Below are positions 49,061-60,238 of a stretch of DNA of 64,000 nt, in pieces. The notes under the pieces are model-generated. The model saw nothing but the letters and a program-made list of their open reading frames with translations, did not search any database and had not been told where the DNA came from. The DNA is from Sporosarcina sp. D27 (GTDB lineage: Bacteria; Bacillota; Bacilli; Bacillales_A; Planococcaceae). The DNA is taken from contig NZ_AZUC01000016.1 of NCBI RefSeq assembly GCF_000586555.1, forward strand, positions 25,905 through 89,904, read 5' to 3'. Both the position numbers and the translations under genes were made by a program. How positions within the stretch are numbered: position 1 is the first letter of the stretch; every line of letters starts with the position of its first letter.

Positions 49061-49380
49061 GTGGAAAGCAAAGTTTATGATCACAATTCGAGAGTTATGA
49101 GCAGAAAGCAGAGTTTATGATCCCAAATCGAGAATTATGAGCAGAAAGCAAAATTTATGATCCCAAATCGAGGTTTATGAGCAGAAAGCAAAATTTATGA
49201 TCCCAAATCGAGGTTTATGAGCGGAAAGCAAAGTTTATGATCCCAAATCGAGAATTATGAGCAGAAAGCAAAATTTATGATCCCAATTCGAGAGTTATGA
49301 GCAGAAAGCAGAGTTTATGATCACAATTCAAGGTTTATGAGCGGAATCCAAAGTTTATAATCACGTGCCCAGATTTATGA
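49061..49380. repeat. Alternating 20-bp tandem repeat (16 units, 8 x 40 bp)
   Basis: Sixteen units of exactly 20 bases alternate between type A (GCAGAAAGCAAAATTTATGA) and type B (TCCCAAATCGAGGTTTATGA). All end in TTATGA or TTATAA and there is not one indel in 320 bases. Because 20 is not a multiple of three, the stop codons in TTATGA (plus) and TCATAA (minus) fall in all frames, so the array cannot be coding on either strand. Function unknown. Confidence 0.93.
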
Positions 49381-49412
49381 GCACCCCCCACACCAGACCC
49401 CATAAGCACAAA

Positions 49413-49446
49413 AAAGGACTTGTCCAAGTGGACAAGTCCTTTCCAA
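49413..49446 (-). terminator. Terminator of tRNA-Met
   Basis: AAAGGACTTGTCC pairs with GGACAAGTCCTTT; on the minus strand it is followed by TTTTTT. Confidence 0.85.
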
Positions 49447-49458
49447 AACATTTTTGTA

Positions 49459-49532
49459 TGGCGGCAGAGGGGATCGAACCCCCGACCTCACGGGTATGAA
49501 CCGTACGCTCTAGCCAGCTGAGCTACGCCGCC
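49459..49532 (-). tRNA. tRNA-Met, elongator type (CAU anticodon)
   Basis: Reverse strand starts GGCGGCGTAGCTCAGCTGGC, with anticodon loop TTCATAC and T-arm GGGGGTTCGATCCCC. G1 pairs normally, so it is not an initiator tRNA; close resemblance to Bacillus elongator Met. CCA is not encoded. B. subtilis has tRNA-Met and tRNA-Glu at this site on the opposite strand; only Met is seen here. Confidence 0.93.
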
Positions 49533-49787
49533 GTATTAGGATGCGTCAACATGTTGTTCACGACCTTATTCATCATACAGATTATTTATCAATCTGTCAA
49601 CGGTTTCTAAAAAATTTGTGTGGTTTAGAAAGTTGTTCTTAGTTATCGTCGTCCACTTACTTATCTTTCCCTATTGAAAACATCCCCGTAAACCGTCGAA
49701 ATGTTTTTAGGACCAGGTGTCAGAAACAGACAAATTATTAGACAACGGGCCTGTATACTAACGGCAATAGGTCATAGGGGGAATGAG

Positions 49788-52211
49788 ATGATGAAGATGA
49801 TCAGTAGTAATACAGAGAGATCACTGTGGCAACAAGCTCAAGGTGTAGTAGGGTCAATCTTACAACGAAAAGTACACTTGCTGACAACGTTTCTATTCAC
49901 GATTGGATCGTTCTTTCTATCACAAGCCGTGTTGTTTGACGCGGCGGTACCATTTTTCTTACCTGTTTGGGCCCTAGCAACGATGCGCTATCCTAAGTAT
50001 ATGTTACCTGTTTTCATCGGGGGAATCAGTGGAAGTTTGTTCGTCGGTTTGGGACAATCCATTATTTTCATTTTGCAATTGCTTTTATTTAACTTAGTTA
50101 TTCGACATCCGTTTACGCGAAAGTCCATACCACTTACCGTCGCAGGTACCGTTATTTTCACGCAAGTGTTTTGGCAACTGATTATGTATGCAGGACAACC
50201 ACCGCTCACCGTACAGGTTGCGATTGGATTTGAAGCATTGCTTGCCTTACTTATGACAGTCTTTCTTTTTATAGCATTTCCGCAAGTGGATAAGTTACTG
50301 TATACACCATGGCGAGCAGAGCAACTTGGAGCAGCGTGTATCGTAGCTGCTATGGCAACAACGGGCATGAACAATCTGGTTATTGGGTATATTTCAGTCC
50401 CGGGGTTGTTACTGTATACAGCTATTTTGATTGCAGCTCTTGCTGGCGGCGTGTTATTTTCAACAACAATCGCCATGCTGATTGCTGCGATTACAGGGAT
50501 GGCAGAACTGTCATTCACCGGCATGATGACGGTTTACGGAATGACGGGATTCGCAGCTGGGTCTATGAAGGGATTCGGAAAGCTAGGTGTCGCAACAGGA
50601 GGCATGTTTGCGTCTGTCTTTTTCTTATTATATGACTTGACCTTGCCTCTTGATGAAACACATTTTGCGACAATAGGTGCCGCGACACTCCTATTTCTTC
50701 TTATTCCGTCGAAACGACTCGCCTCCGTTCGCGAAGTACTCGTTCCAGAGCAACAGGATTTATCCGAAAAACGTCAGCAATGGCTGGCGCGTCGGTTGGA
50801 TGAACAACTCACGGACTTCCAACAATTCGCCTCCTTTATGTCGACAATGGTGAATGATCAGTTCCCTGTTCAAGAATCGCGTCAACTGGAACAAGTACAA
50901 GAAACGCCGAGTGCATGTCGATCTTGTTTCCGCTACTCTAAATGCTGGGCATCAGAGGATGACAGTATTCCGAATTTGCTGTCTGAGTGGGAGTCGACGT
51001 ATTCTGCTACGAAAAAAGCAGCACGTCATAGAGTGGAAGAGAAAATCAGATACAAGTGTGTACGTCATACGGGATTGCTCGAAGAATTGGAAGAGCGTGG
51101 TGCAGACCGGTTGCTGATGGGACAATTACAACACGGAAGAAAAATGCTCGCTTTACAGCTGCGGGATATGAGTACACATTTAGAAAATATGATGAATGAA
51201 ATTAAAGAAGATGTGACGATTTATCGCCCATCTGAAGAAGAACTCGGGAAGAATTTGCGGGCGCAGGATATCGATTTCTTCCAAATCGACATATTGTCCG
51301 AAGAAAAAGGAGCCATGCGTATTGTGTGTTCCATTCCAGAAAGACGATCCTCTTTTGAAACAGATACCACCGTTGCAGAAAGGCTTATTCTACCGATTCT
51401 TGAAGAGATGTATCAGGAACCATTCCAAGTTGAAAAGGCACTTATGCGAGATCAGCCATTCGCCCATTTGCAGCTAACATTTACATCAGCAGTTCGTTTT
51501 TCGATGCAGTATGGTGTCGTTGCAACCGCAGGAGGAGGTTCGTTTTACGCGGGAGATGCGTATGAGGTGTTCCCGATCCATGATGGGTTAACCGCAGTGT
51601 TGCTATCAGATGGGATGGGACAAGATATGAATGCCTACTATGAAAGTCAGAAAGTCATCCGATTGATGCGCGAATGTTTGGACCGTAAAATGGGACCTGA
51701 GACAGCGATGCATACGCTCCATTACATGATGGCGTTAAACGGCTTGGATGATATGTATGCGACGCTTGACTTGGCGCTTGTCGATTTACAGGATGGGAGA
51801 CTGTGGTCGTGGAAAGCGGGCTCTATGAGTACTTACATTAAAAGGGGAGAAGAGTTTTTGCGTGTAGATAGTAAAGCAGTTCCATTCGGTTTTTTACCAT
51901 CATTCACAGTAGAAGCAAAGAACGAAGAGTTGAAGTCGGGGGATATTATTGTGATGATGACGGATGGAATGTTTAACGGGGACGTCCTATTAGAACAGCA
52001 GGAGAAGACATTATGTCAAACTCTTTCACACCATGCGAATCTCGAGTGTGATGCGCTAGCAGATCGGATTATGGGGGAAATGGAACGTAAATATAAAACG
52101 ACAGCAGATGATCGTACCGTGTTAGTCATGAAAATAGACCATATTGTTCCAAGGTGGTCGAGTGTGAAAGTACGCACACCCTCACTATTTCGTCAAAAAG
52201 TGGTAGGATGA
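49788..52211 (+). CDS. spoIIE: Stage II sporulation protein E, PP2C phosphatase
   Basis: Activates sigma-F by dephosphorylating SpoIIAA and takes part in polar septation. The 807-residue product starts at the ATG at 49788 (AGGGGGA upstream). Residues about 30-330 have about ten transmembrane helices; the middle region holds a CRSCFRYSKCW cysteine cluster; residues 580-800 are PP2C-type (AVLLSDGMGQDMNAYYES, DIIVMMTDGMFNGD). Upstream, TATACT near 49754 and CGTCGAA near 49694 resemble the Spo0A-controlled promoter and box of B. subtilis, with weak support. Confidence 0.96.
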   Translation: MMKMISSNTERSLWQQAQGVVGSILQRKVHLLTTFLFTIGSFFLSQAVLFDAAVPFFLPVWALATMRYPKYMLPVFIGGISGSLFVGLGQSIIFILQLLLFNLVIRHPFTRKSIPLTVAGTVIFTQVFWQLIMYAGQPPLTVQVAIGFEALLALLMTVFLFIAFPQVDKLLYTPWRAEQLGAACIVAAMATTGMNNLVIGYISVPGLLLYTAILIAALAGGVLFSTTIAMLIAAITGMAELSFTGMMTVYGMTGFAAGSMKGFGKLGVATGGMFASVFFLLYDLTLPLDETHFATIGAATLLFLLIPSKRLASVREVLVPEQQDLSEKRQQWLARRLDEQLTDFQQFASFMSTMVNDQFPVQESRQLEQVQETPSACRSCFRYSKCWASEDDSIPNLLSEWESTYSATKKAARHRVEEKIRYKCVRHTGLLEELEERGADRLLMGQLQHGRKMLALQLRDMSTHLENMMNEIKEDVTIYRPSEEELGKNLRAQDIDFFQIDILSEEKGAMRIVCSIPERRSSFETDTTVAERLILPILEEMYQEPFQVEKALMRDQPFAHLQLTFTSAVRFSMQYGVVATAGGGSFYAGDAYEVFPIHDGLTAVLLSDGMGQDMNAYYESQKVIRLMRECLDRKMGPETAMHTLHYMMALNGLDDMYATLDLALVDLQDGRLWSWKAGSMSTYIKRGEEFLRVDSKAVPFGFLPSFTVEAKNEELKSGDIIVMMTDGMFNGDVLLEQQEKTLCQTLSHHANLECDALADRIMGEMERKYKTTADDRTVLVMKIDHIVPRWSSVKVRTPSLFRQKVVG

Positions 52212-52238
52212 AGATAGAAAATGGCGGAGGTGGTTAAG

Positions 52239-53642
52239 ATGAAGGATAACCTATACAAAAAAGTTCTGGACTTCATCCGCCAGGAACGTATGTTGAGTAA
52301 AGGTGACCGAGTACTAATTGCGTGCTCAGGAGGAGTCGACTCGGTCGCTCTGTTACATTTTTTAAGCTCGCAACGCGAGAGCCTGGAGATCGAAATAGGG
52401 GCCATCCATGTCGATCACTGTCTTCGAGGAGAGGAATCTGCACTTGATGGTACAGTTGTTCGTAAACTCTGTGATAGTCTTCGAGTACCGTTTTACGGAA
52501 CTACCTTACCGGTACCAGATTTACTGGAAGCGCATGGGGGCAACGTTCAAGAAGTTTGCCGCACGGGACGCTATGCGTTATTTGAAGAAACAATGAAAAA
52601 CAAAGAATTTACTGTTCTTGCGGTTGCTCATCACGCAGAAGACCAACTAGAAACGATTTTAATGCAACTTGCTAAAGGAAAAAGACCACAAGGAATGCCT
52701 ATTTCCCGTTCTTTCGGTGAGGGAAATCTCATTCGGCCATTTTTGTCGCTTATGAAAAAAGACTTGTATGAGTATGCTGAATTACAAAAGCTACCTTTTC
52801 GAGAAGATCCAAGCAATGAAAAAGATGAGTATACCCGAAATCGGTACCGTCATCACATCGTCCCTGTATTGTTAGCTGAAAATCTCACGACCGCTGAGAA
52901 TTCTGTACGCATGGCGGCAGCACTTCAAGAAGATGATGAGTTTTTGGAAAGACTGGCAAAAGAACAGCTAGAAGGCCTTCTAACCTTTACGGATAAAGGG
53001 GTGCCTGTTATCCATTCAGCTGCATTCCGTACCATGCACCCGGCTTTACAAAAGAGGGCAGTTCCTCTACTATTAAAGTATCTTTACAATGGGGAAACTA
53101 TACCTGCAATCTACAATGTCGACTTGTTGAATCAGCTCATTCGTCAGCTCTCTACTGACACGGGAAGTGCGTCAATTAGCCTTCCGGAAAAGTGGTCGCT
53201 ACAAAGAGAATATGGTGTTTCTACGTTTGTTTGTGAGAAAGAAGAGCCGATGAACCAAATCGTCCCATTTCCACCAAACGAATGGGTTCAATGGGGACAG
53301 ATGAGATTACGTTGGTGCAAGTCCTCGGCTGTTGAACCAGCCACGCTAGAAGGTGTGACCGACTGGCGATATTTCCAATCGGAAGAAGGGGATTTACCTG
53401 CCGGAATTCGATCTAGACGTTCTGGAGACCGGATCCGATTACGTGGAATGGAGCACCCTAAACGGTTGAGTCGTCTGCTGATTGATGAAAAAGTAAAACA
53501 ATCGGTACGAGACAGACTTCCTGTCGTCGTATCTGAGCAGGGTGATATCTGTGCAATTCCTGGCGTGCGATACAGCGAATCATTTACTAAACAAACGTCT
53601 GCTGATCAGGCGTACATACTGATGATGGTTTGGCAGCAATAA
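52239..53642 (+). CDS. tilS: tRNA(Ile)-lysidine synthase
   Basis: Converts C34 of tRNA-Ile(CAU) to lysidine so it reads AUA. The 467-residue product starts at the ATG at 52239 after GGAGG; an ATG at 52221 precedes that site. PP-loop ATPase motif [16 protein letters not shown], then [12 protein letters not shown] and [12 protein letters not shown]; the C-terminal TilS domain is present. In B. subtilis yabS and yabT lie between spoIIE and tilS and are missing here. Confidence 0.95.
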   Translation: MKDNLYKKVLDFIRQERMLSKGDRVLIACSGGVDSVALLHFLSSQRESLEIEIGAIHVDHCLRGEESALDGTVVRKLCDSLRVPFYGTTLPVPDLLEAHGGNVQEVCRTGRYALFEETMKNKEFTVLAVAHHAEDQLETILMQLAKGKRPQGMPISRSFGEGNLIRPFLSLMKKDLYEYAELQKLPFREDPSNEKDEYTRNRYRHHIVPVLLAENLTTAENSVRMAAALQEDDEFLERLAKEQLEGLLTFTDKGVPVIHSAAFRTMHPALQKRAVPLLLKYLYNGETIPAIYNVDLLNQLIRQLSTDTGSASISLPEKWSLQREYGVSTFVCEKEEPMNQIVPFPPNEWVQWGQMRLRWCKSSAVEPATLEGVTDWRYFQSEEGDLPAGIRSRRSGDRIRLRGMEHPKRLSRLLIDEKVKQSVRDRLPVVVSEQGDICAIPGVRYSESFTKQTSADQAYILMMVWQQ

Positions 53643-53695
53643 CAGCAACTGCTGACATTTGTACAGACCTACACACTTTTAGGAGGAATTTTTTC

Positions 53696-54238
53696 ATGTT
53701 GGAAAAAGATATTCAAGAAGTTCTGATTTCTGAAGAACAGTTACAAGAAAAGGTTGCAGAACTTGGAAAGCAGTTAACAGAGGAATACCAAGATAAGTTT
53801 CCGCTTGCAATTGGTGTGCTGAAAGGCGCTTTGCCGTTCATGAGCGATCTTATTAAACGGTTCGATGCATACATAGAACTCGATTTCATGGATGTTTCTA
53901 GCTACGGGAATGCAACAGTCTCTTCAGGTGAAGTTAAAATTATCAAAGACTTGAACGCAAGTGTAGAAGGTCGTGACATTTTGATCGTAGAAGATATTAT
54001 CGACAGTGGAAAGACGCTTAAGTATTTAGTAGAACTGTTTAAGTATCGTAAAGCAAAATCGATTAAGATTGTAACTCTTCTTGACAAGCCAACGGGCCGG
54101 AAAGTTGACTTGAAAGCAGATATGGTAGGTTTTGAAGTGCCGGATGCTTTTGTTGTTGGTTACGGACTAGATTACGCAGAAAAATATCGTAATCTCCCAT
54201 ATATCGGTGTCTTGAAAAAAGAAATTTACACAACATAA
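53696..54238 (+). CDS. hpt: Hypoxanthine phosphoribosyltransferase
   Basis: Purine salvage: hypoxanthine plus PRPP to IMP. The 180-residue product starts at the ATG at 53696 after TAGGAGGA. PRPP loop [18 protein letters not shown] and catalytic-loop [12 protein letters not shown] are present. In B. subtilis HprT with TilS also helps regulate ftsH, the next gene. A weak hairpin (54238-54272) follows. Confidence 0.96.
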   Translation: MLEKDIQEVLISEEQLQEKVAELGKQLTEEYQDKFPLAIGVLKGALPFMSDLIKRFDAYIELDFMDVSSYGNATVSSGEVKIIKDLNASVEGRDILIVEDIIDSGKTLKYLVELFKYRKAKSIKIVTLLDKPTGRKVDLKADMVGFEVPDAFVVGYGLDYAEKYRNLPYIGVLKKEIYTT

Positions 54239-54367
54239 ATGCTTTTTGAACCCTTTAGAGAAAGAGCATTATAAGACTTTTTTCTTAAGGCATTTTCTTT
54301 GTGATTCAAATTGCATATGTGATAAGATTGTCAATAGTTTTCTGTTGAAGAAATGAGGAGGCTTGGG

Positions 54368-56365
54368 ATGAATCGAATATTTCGATACTTTCTATTATAT
54401 GGGCTGATTTTTCTAGCGATCATGGGAATCTTCAGTTCGCTGAACAATCCAAACCCAAAGATGGAAAAGATCCGTTATGACGAATTTCTCACAGCATTAG
54501 AACAAGGGAAAGTGGAATCTGTCGAAATTCAACCTGTCCAACTAGTATTAGAAGTTAAAGGACAAATGAAAAACGCGAAAAAAGATGAAACCTTCACAAC
54601 AAATGTTCCGATGAATGATGAGATGACTATGAACGATATTCGTGATCTTGCAAAGGCAAAGAACGCGAAAGTAGAAATTTTACCAGCGCCAGAAGCAAGT
54701 GCATGGGTTTCATTCTTCACCGGCCTAGTGCCGTTTATCATTATCATCATCTTGTTCTTCTTCTTGTTGAACCAAGCTCAAGGTGGCGGTGGTGGCGGTA
54801 AGGTTATGAATTTCGGGAAAAGCAAAGCGAAATTGCATACCGATGACCGCAAGAAAGTTCGATTTACAGATGTAGCGGGTGCGGACGAAGAGAAACAGGA
54901 ACTGGTCGAGGTCGTCGACTTCCTGAAGGATCCTCGTAAATTCGCTGCCGTTGGTGCACGTATTCCTAAAGGTATCCTTCTTGTAGGACCTCCAGGTACA
55001 GGTAAAACTTTGCTGGCTCGTGCAGTTGCTGGTGAAGCAGGCGTCCCATTCTTCTCGATTTCAGGTTCTGATTTCGTTGAAATGTTTGTCGGTGTCGGTG
55101 CTTCCCGTGTTCGTGACTTGTTTGAAAATGCAAAGAAAAATGCACCATGTATCATCTTCATCGATGAGATCGATGCTGTAGGACGTCAACGTGGCGCGGG
55201 CCTTGGTGGCGGACACGATGAGCGTGAACAGACGTTGAACCAGTTGCTTGTTGAGATGGATGGTTTTGGTGAAAACGAAGGAATCATCATCGTAGCAGCA
55301 ACAAACCGTCCGGATATTCTAGATCCAGCATTACTACGTCCAGGTCGTTTTGACCGTCAAATCACTGTTGGCCGTCCGGATGTTAAGGGCCGTGAAGCAG
55401 TACTTAAAGTACATGCTCGCAATAAGCCGCTTGACGAAACGGTCAACTTGAAAGCACTAGCTCAACGGACACCAGGTTTCTCGGGTGCAGATCTAGAGAA
55501 CTTGCTGAACGAAGCAGCGCTCGTTGCAGCTAGACGCAACAAAACAACAATTGATATGTCGGACATCGACGAAGCGACAGACCGTGTTATTGCAGGTACT
55601 GCGAAAACGAGTCGGGTCATTTCTGAGAAAGAACGTAATATTGTTGCGAACCACGAGGCAGGTCACGTTGTCGTCGGTTTAATGCTTGACGATGCAGACA
55701 TTGTGCACAAAGTTACAATCGTACCTCGCGGGCAAGCAGGCGGTTATGCCGTGATGCTTCCGAAAGAAGATCGTTACTTCATGACGAAACCAGAACTTCT
55801 GGATAAGATTGCAGGACTTCTAGGTGGACGTGTTTCTGAAGAGATCGTACTTGGCGAAGTATCTACAGGTGCCCACAATGACTTCCAGCGGGCAACTGGC
55901 ATAGCACGCTCCATGGTGACGGAATATGGAATGAGCGATAAGCTCGGACCGATGCAGTTTGGTCAAGCGCAAGGTGGAAACGTCTTCCTAGGCCGTGACT
56001 TCAATTCCGAACAAAACTATTCGGACTCAATCGCTTATGAAATTGACCAGGAGATGCAGTCAATTATTAAAAGTGAGTATGAGCGCGCAAAACGAATTCT
56101 TACTGAAAATCGTAGTTTGCTCGATTTGATTGCGAAGACACTTCTAGAAGTTGAAACGCTCGATGCAGAACAAATCAATCACTTGAAAGACCACGGTACA
56201 CTTCCGGACCGCCCTTATGAGCGTAAAGAAGTTGGCGAAGGTGCTGATAGTGATGCAAATCCTGATGTTACTGGAGCACCAGCAGATCCTTCTGTAGGTG
56301 ATTTACCAAGTGACGAAGGAACAAACGAGCCACTAGATTCGATTGACGAAAAACGAAGAGACTAA
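54368..56365 (+). CDS. ftsH: ATP-dependent zinc metalloprotease FtsH
   Basis: Membrane AAA+ protease for quality control and sporulation entry. The 665-residue product starts at the ATG at 54368 after GAGGAGG. Two transmembrane segments (about 7-25 and 114-135), Walker [18 protein letters not shown], Walker [16 protein letters not shown] region [19 protein letters not shown], and zinc site NHEAGH. The C-terminal tail is acidic. Confidence 0.97.
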   Translation: MNRIFRYFLLYGLIFLAIMGIFSSLNNPNPKMEKIRYDEFLTALEQGKVESVEIQPVQLVLEVKGQMKNAKKDETFTTNVPMNDEMTMNDIRDLAKAKNAKVEILPAPEASAWVSFFTGLVPFIIIIILFFFLLNQAQGGGGGGKVMNFGKSKAKLHTDDRKKVRFTDVAGADEEKQELVEVVDFLKDPRKFAAVGARIPKGILLVGPPGTGKTLLARAVAGEAGVPFFSISGSDFVEMFVGVGASRVRDLFENAKKNAPCIIFIDEIDAVGRQRGAGLGGGHDEREQTLNQLLVEMDGFGENEGIIIVAATNRPDILDPALLRPGRFDRQITVGRPDVKGREAVLKVHARNKPLDETVNLKALAQRTPGFSGADLENLLNEAALVAARRNKTTIDMSDIDEATDRVIAGTAKTSRVISEKERNIVANHEAGHVVVGLMLDDADIVHKVTIVPRGQAGGYAVMLPKEDRYFMTKPELLDKIAGLLGGRVSEEIVLGEVSTGAHNDFQRATGIARSMVTEYGMSDKLGPMQFGQAQGGNVFLGRDFNSEQNYSDSIAYEIDQEMQSIIKSEYERAKRILTENRSLLDLIAKTLLEVETLDAEQINHLKDHGTLPDRPYERKEVGEGADSDANPDVTGAPADPSVGDLPSDEGTNEPLDSIDEKRRD

Positions 56366-56372
56366 TAATAAT

Positions 56373-56412
56373 CAGCTGACTGTCCGTGAAAAGACAGTCA
56401 GCTGTTTTTTTT
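56373..56412 (+). terminator. Terminator of ftsH
   Basis: CAGCTGACTGTC pairs with GACAGTCAGCTG, then TTTTTTTT. Confidence 0.9.
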
Positions 56413-56473
56413 GAAATGATATGTGGTATGATGTGAGGGAAAAAAGACTATTGAGGTTAGTGAGGAATCAGTC

Positions 56474-57256
56474 ATGCTCTTAGTTTTAGATACAGGTAAT
56501 ACGAATATTGTGCTCGGTGTCTATGAAGGTACTGAATTAAAGCATCATTGGCGGATGGAGACATATCGTCAAAAAACAGAAGATGAATATGCAATGCAAG
56601 TGAAAGCGTTATTTACACACGTAGGACTCGAGTTTGCGGATATAACAGGCATTATTATTTCTTCAGTCGTACCTCCTGTAATGTTCCCTCTCGAACAGAT
56701 GTGCAAAAAGTATTTTAATCAGGAACCAGTCATTGTTGGTCCTGGGGTAAAAACAGGACTCAATATTAAATATGAAAACCCACGTGAAGTGGGAGCAGAC
56801 CGGATTGTCAATGCAGTAGCAGCGATTAGTGAGTATGGAAGTCCACTCATAATTGTCGATTTCGGTACTGCGACTACGTATTGCTACGTGAACGAACATG
56901 CAGAATACATGGGCGGCGCAATTGCTCCAGGCATTAACATCTCGATGGAAGCGCTATTTGACCGTGCTTCTAAATTGCCGCGCGTGGAATTGACACGACC
57001 TGAACACGTCGTTGGGAAGAATACAGTGTCTGCGATGCAGGCGGGTATCCTATACGGCTATGTCGGACAAGTCGAAGGACTTGTGGGGCGGATGAAGGCC
57101 GAAAGTAAGAAAGTACCTACTGTTATCGCAACAGGAGGACTTGCTCCTCTAATTGGTAAAGAGACAGATGTTATCGATGTTGTGGATGACTATCTCACAT
57201 TAAAAGGACTAAAACTAATCTATGAACGTAACCAGCAAGGAGAGAATGGTAAATGA
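56474..57256 (+). CDS. coaX: Type III pantothenate kinase
   Basis: First step of CoA synthesis; needs a monovalent cation. The 260-residue ASKHA-fold protein has [45 protein letters not shown] and [15 protein letters not shown]. It overlaps hslO by four bases, in the conserved ftsH-coaX-hslO order. Confidence 0.96.
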   Translation: MLLVLDTGNTNIVLGVYEGTELKHHWRMETYRQKTEDEYAMQVKALFTHVGLEFADITGIIISSVVPPVMFPLEQMCKKYFNQEPVIVGPGVKTGLNIKYENPREVGADRIVNAVAAISEYGSPLIIVDFGTATTYCYVNEHAEYMGGAIAPGINISMEALFDRASKLPRVELTRPEHVVGKNTVSAMQAGILYGYVGQVEGLVGRMKAESKKVPTVIATGGLAPLIGKETDVIDVVDDYLTLKGLKLIYERNQQGENGK

Positions 57257-58140
57257 ATGATTATCTTATAAAAGCACTAGCGTTTGACGGCACAATTCGT
57301 GCATATGCGGTTAGAACTACAGAAGCGGTAGGTGAAATGCAACGTCGCCACTATTCATGGCCGACTGCAACTGCCGCGATTGGTCGTACGATGTCAGCAA
57401 CAGTCATGATGGGCGCTATGATGAAAGGCGAAGACAAGTTGACAGTGAAGTTGGATGGAGGCGGACCTCTTGGGGCGATTGTGACGGATGCGGATGCTCA
57501 AGGACATATCCGTGGATACGCGCATAATCCTCAAACACATTTTGACTTGAATGCCCAAGGAAAGTTAGATGTTCGTCGTGCGGTCGGAACAGAAGGGATG
57601 CTCACTGTTGTGAAGGATCTTGGTTTGCGGGAGATGTTTACCGGTCAAACTCCTATCATATCTGGAGAAGTAGCAGAAGATTTCACGCAGTACTTTGTTG
57701 TTTCAGAACAAGTGCCTTCCGCTGTTGCGCTGGGTGTTCTTGTTAATCCTGATAATACAGTAAAAGCTTCAGGTGGATTCATCCTCCAAGTGATGCCGGG
57801 TGCTACAGACGAAACCATTACAGAATTGGAGCAGCGAATCAGTCAGATGGAACCGATTTCTAAAATGATTGACCGTGGTCTGACGCCTGAACAAGTTTTA
57901 GAAGAGGTTCTTGGGAAGGAAAATGTCCGAGTCGTCGACCAAATGGAGGTCAGCTTTGACTGTAATTGCTCGAAAGAACGTTTTGGGACAGCGATAAAGA
58001 GCTTAGGTGAAGAGGAAATCCTTACAATGATGAACGAGGATGGCCAGGCTGAGGCAGAATGTCATTTCTGTCTGGAAAAGTACGTCTATTCAAAAGAAGA
58101 GTTAAAGGACTTTGTCGATGAAATCCGGTCTGGATCGTAA
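57253..58140 (+). CDS. hslO: Hsp33 redox-regulated chaperone
   Basis: Holdase activated by oxidation. The 295-residue product has the N-terminal domain motif [21 protein letters not shown] and the C-terminal zinc-redox centre with CNCSKERF and CHFCLEKY (C-x-C and C-x2-C). The next gene begins 23 bases before its stop, in another frame. Confidence 0.96.
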   Translation: MNDYLIKALAFDGTIRAYAVRTTEAVGEMQRRHYSWPTATAAIGRTMSATVMMGAMMKGEDKLTVKLDGGGPLGAIVTDADAQGHIRGYAHNPQTHFDLNAQGKLDVRRAVGTEGMLTVVKDLGLREMFTGQTPIISGEVAEDFTQYFVVSEQVPSAVALGVLVNPDNTVKASGGFILQVMPGATDETITELEQRISQMEPISKMIDRGLTPEQVLEEVLGKENVRVVDQMEVSFDCNCSKERFGTAIKSLGEEEILTMMNEDGQAEAECHFCLEKYVYSKEELKDFVDEIRSGS

Positions 58141-59050
58141 TCGGGGAGGGAACGAACCTCCGAAGCGTCGGCTAAAAGCCAAACCACTCGTTATGCTGAT
58201 TGCGATTTTAGCGCTAGGGAATCTGTTGTGGTTCATCGGTTGGCTCATTCCGGACAAAGCAGAAAGCCCATTTCAAGCAGGTGAAGAAGTGGCATCTGTT
58301 GCTGGGGAGCCGATTACGCGAGAAGAATGGATGACCGCGATGGAACAAAAGGTCGGTCGTGAAGTGCTACTGGACCTGGTAAATGACAGAGTCATGGAAA
58401 CCGCTGCGAAAGAGTACAAAATCGACGTTTCTGAGGAAGACATTGACCGTGAATTGGCATTGCTCTCTTCTCTTGACGGTAAAGCGTATACAGGACTGGA
58501 TGCCGATCAAATGCGTAGAAAAGTACGTTCTGAACTCATTTTGAACCGCGTGTTAACGAAGGATATTGTAATTGAGGATAAAGCGGTGAAAGCGTATTAT
58601 GAGAAGAATGAAGAACAGTTCGAAATTCCGACCGCTTACCGGACTTCTTTACTTGTTGCATCCACAGAATCAGATGCGAAACAGGCACTCGAGGAATTGA
58701 AAGATGGGTCTAGTTTTGACGTTCTCGCCAAAGAACGTTCTATCGATTCGTCCTCTGCTTCTATTGGAGGCGATCTTGGGTACATTAGCAGCCGGACGGA
58801 AGAAGTTGACCAATCGATTCTGCAAACAGCGAAGAAGTTAAAAGATGATGGTGTGAGTGATGTATTTAAACTTGAAGAAGGCTCGTATGCGATTATTCAA
58901 GTGCATGACATTCTAAAAGGTCGTTCGTTTAAGTTCAAAGAAGTTAAAGAACATATACGTAGTGAACTAGCTCTGCAACAGCTTTCCCAATCGGTGACAC
59001 CGGAAACATTTTGGAAAGAATTCGATACACACTGGTTTTATGGAAAGTAA
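58118..59050 (+). CDS. yacD: PrsA-like peptidyl-prolyl isomerase YacD
   Basis: A 310-residue membrane-anchored foldase-like protein. The ATG at 58118 follows AAAGGA. After a basic N-terminus one transmembrane helix ([22 protein letters not shown]) anchors it. SurA/PrsA N-terminal helices follow, then a parvulin domain ([13 protein letters not shown] ... [13 protein letters not shown] ... YAIIQVHDI, about residues 180-275). There is no lipobox Cys, unlike PrsA. Function in Bacilli is not well defined. Confidence 0.9.
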   Translation: MKSGLDRNRGGNEPPKRRLKAKPLVMLIAILALGNLLWFIGWLIPDKAESPFQAGEEVASVAGEPITREEWMTAMEQKVGREVLLDLVNDRVMETAAKEYKIDVSEEDIDRELALLSSLDGKAYTGLDADQMRRKVRSELILNRVLTKDIVIEDKAVKAYYEKNEEQFEIPTAYRTSLLVASTESDAKQALEELKDGSSFDVLAKERSIDSSSASIGGDLGYISSRTEEVDQSILQTAKKLKDDGVSDVFKLEEGSYAIIQVHDILKGRSFKFKEVKEHIRSELALQQLSQSVTPETFWKEFDTHWFYGK

Positions 59051-59079
59051 AAGCTTCGCTCTTGTAGCGGAGCTTTTTG
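59050..59079 (+). terminator. Terminator of yacD
   Basis: AAAGCTTCGCT pairs with AGCGGAGCTTT, then TT. Confidence 0.8.
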
Positions 59080-59103
59080 CTGTTTTGAGTTGATTGGTTT
59101 GAT

Positions 59104-59133
59104 TTGACAGATGGCACAATTCTTCTGTAAACT
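59104..59133 (+). promoter_or_regulatory. Promoter of cysK
   Basis: TTGACA, 18 bases, TAAACT. No T-box or S-box is visible in the short leader. Confidence 0.6.
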
Positions 59134-59181
59134 GAATACATTATAAAACCTACCTATTAACTAAGGATTGGAGTGTTGGAA

Positions 59182-60108
59182 ATGAAGAAAGTGGGAAACT
59201 CTGTTGCGGATTTAGTCGGTCAAACGCCGTTGGTAAAGTTGAATCGCCTTGTGGGACCTAATGATGCTGACGTCTATTTGAAACTGGAATACTTCAACCC
59301 GGGCTCCAGTGTGAAAGATCGTATTGCACTCGCGATGATTGAAGCGGCTGAAAAGTCAGGGGAACTACAAGAGGGCGGTACCCTGATTGAACCAACGAGT
59401 GGGAACACAGGAATTGGGCTTGCAATGATTGCGGCTGCTAAAGGTTATAAAGCGGTGCTCGTGATGCCGGATACGATGAGTTTAGAACGGAGAAACTTAT
59501 TACGCGCATACGGCGCTGATCTGATTTTGACACCAGGCTCTGAAGGAATGAAAGGTGCCATTTCGAAAGCCGAACAATTGGCGAAGGAAAACGGATGGTT
59601 TCTCCCGCAACAATTTAACAATGAGGCGAATCCGGAAGTTCATCGACTCACAACAGGACCTGAAATTGCAGATGCACTAGATAGAGTTGATGCATTCGTT
59701 TCTGCAGTCGGCACGGGTGGCACAATTACTGGCGTTGGTAGCGTCTTAAAAGAACGCTTCCCAGATGTTAAGATCATTGCAGTAGAGCCGACAGATTCTC
59801 CCGTACTTTCAGGAGGGCAGCCAGGACCACATAAAATCCAGGGAATTGGCGCAGGGTTCGTTCCTGAAGTGCTCGATACCGAAATCTATGATGAAATCAC
59901 ACAAGTGACAAATGACGAATCTTACGAATATGCGCGCAAGATGGCTAAAGAAGAAGGAATCTTAGGCGGGGTTTCATCGGGGGCGGCTGTGTTTGCGGCA
60001 CTGAAAGCTGCGAAAGAACTGGGAAAAGGAAAAATCGTCGTTGCGATTTTGGCTTCGAATGGCGAGCGATACTTGAGCACACCGCTCTATCAGTTTGAAG
60101 AAGAGTAA
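59182..60108 (+). CDS. cysK: Cysteine synthase A
   Basis: Makes cysteine from O-acetylserine and sulfide using PLP. The 308-residue product starts at the ATG at 59182 after TTGGAG. The PLP lysine is in [11 protein letters not shown], the substrate loop is [12 protein letters not shown], and the phosphate-binding loop is [11 protein letters not shown]. In B. subtilis CysK also moonlights as co-regulator with CymR. pab genes normally next in line are absent. Confidence 0.97.
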   Translation: MKKVGNSVADLVGQTPLVKLNRLVGPNDADVYLKLEYFNPGSSVKDRIALAMIEAAEKSGELQEGGTLIEPTSGNTGIGLAMIAAAKGYKAVLVMPDTMSLERRNLLRAYGADLILTPGSEGMKGAISKAEQLAKENGWFLPQQFNNEANPEVHRLTTGPEIADALDRVDAFVSAVGTGGTITGVGSVLKERFPDVKIIAVEPTDSPVLSGGQPGPHKIQGIGAGFVPEVLDTEIYDEITQVTNDESYEYARKMAKEEGILGGVSSGAAVFAALKAAKELGKGKIVVAILASNGERYLSTPLYQFEEE

Positions 60109-60118
60109 TGAAGAGACG

Positions 60119-60148
60119 AGAGGGAGCGTAATTGCTTCCTCTTTTTTA
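60119..60148 (+). terminator. Terminator of cysK
   Basis: AGAGGGAGC pairs with GCTTCCTCT, then TTTTT. Confidence 0.8.
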
Positions 60149-60238
60149 TATCGTTCCAGTAGGAAAATGAGAGAGTAACCGGTAAACTGATACAAAAAGC
60201 TGTCTTAGAGATGAACGGCAAGGAAAGAAGTGTGCGCA

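Noticed and set aside
49061..49380. A CRISPR array as explanation for the 20-bp repeats
   Set aside because: Both alternating units are repeats, with no variable spacers, and no cas genes are in the window.
59050..59181. A T-box or S-box in the cysK leader
   Set aside because: Only the yacD terminator and a promoter fit. No T-box sequence or S-box core is present.
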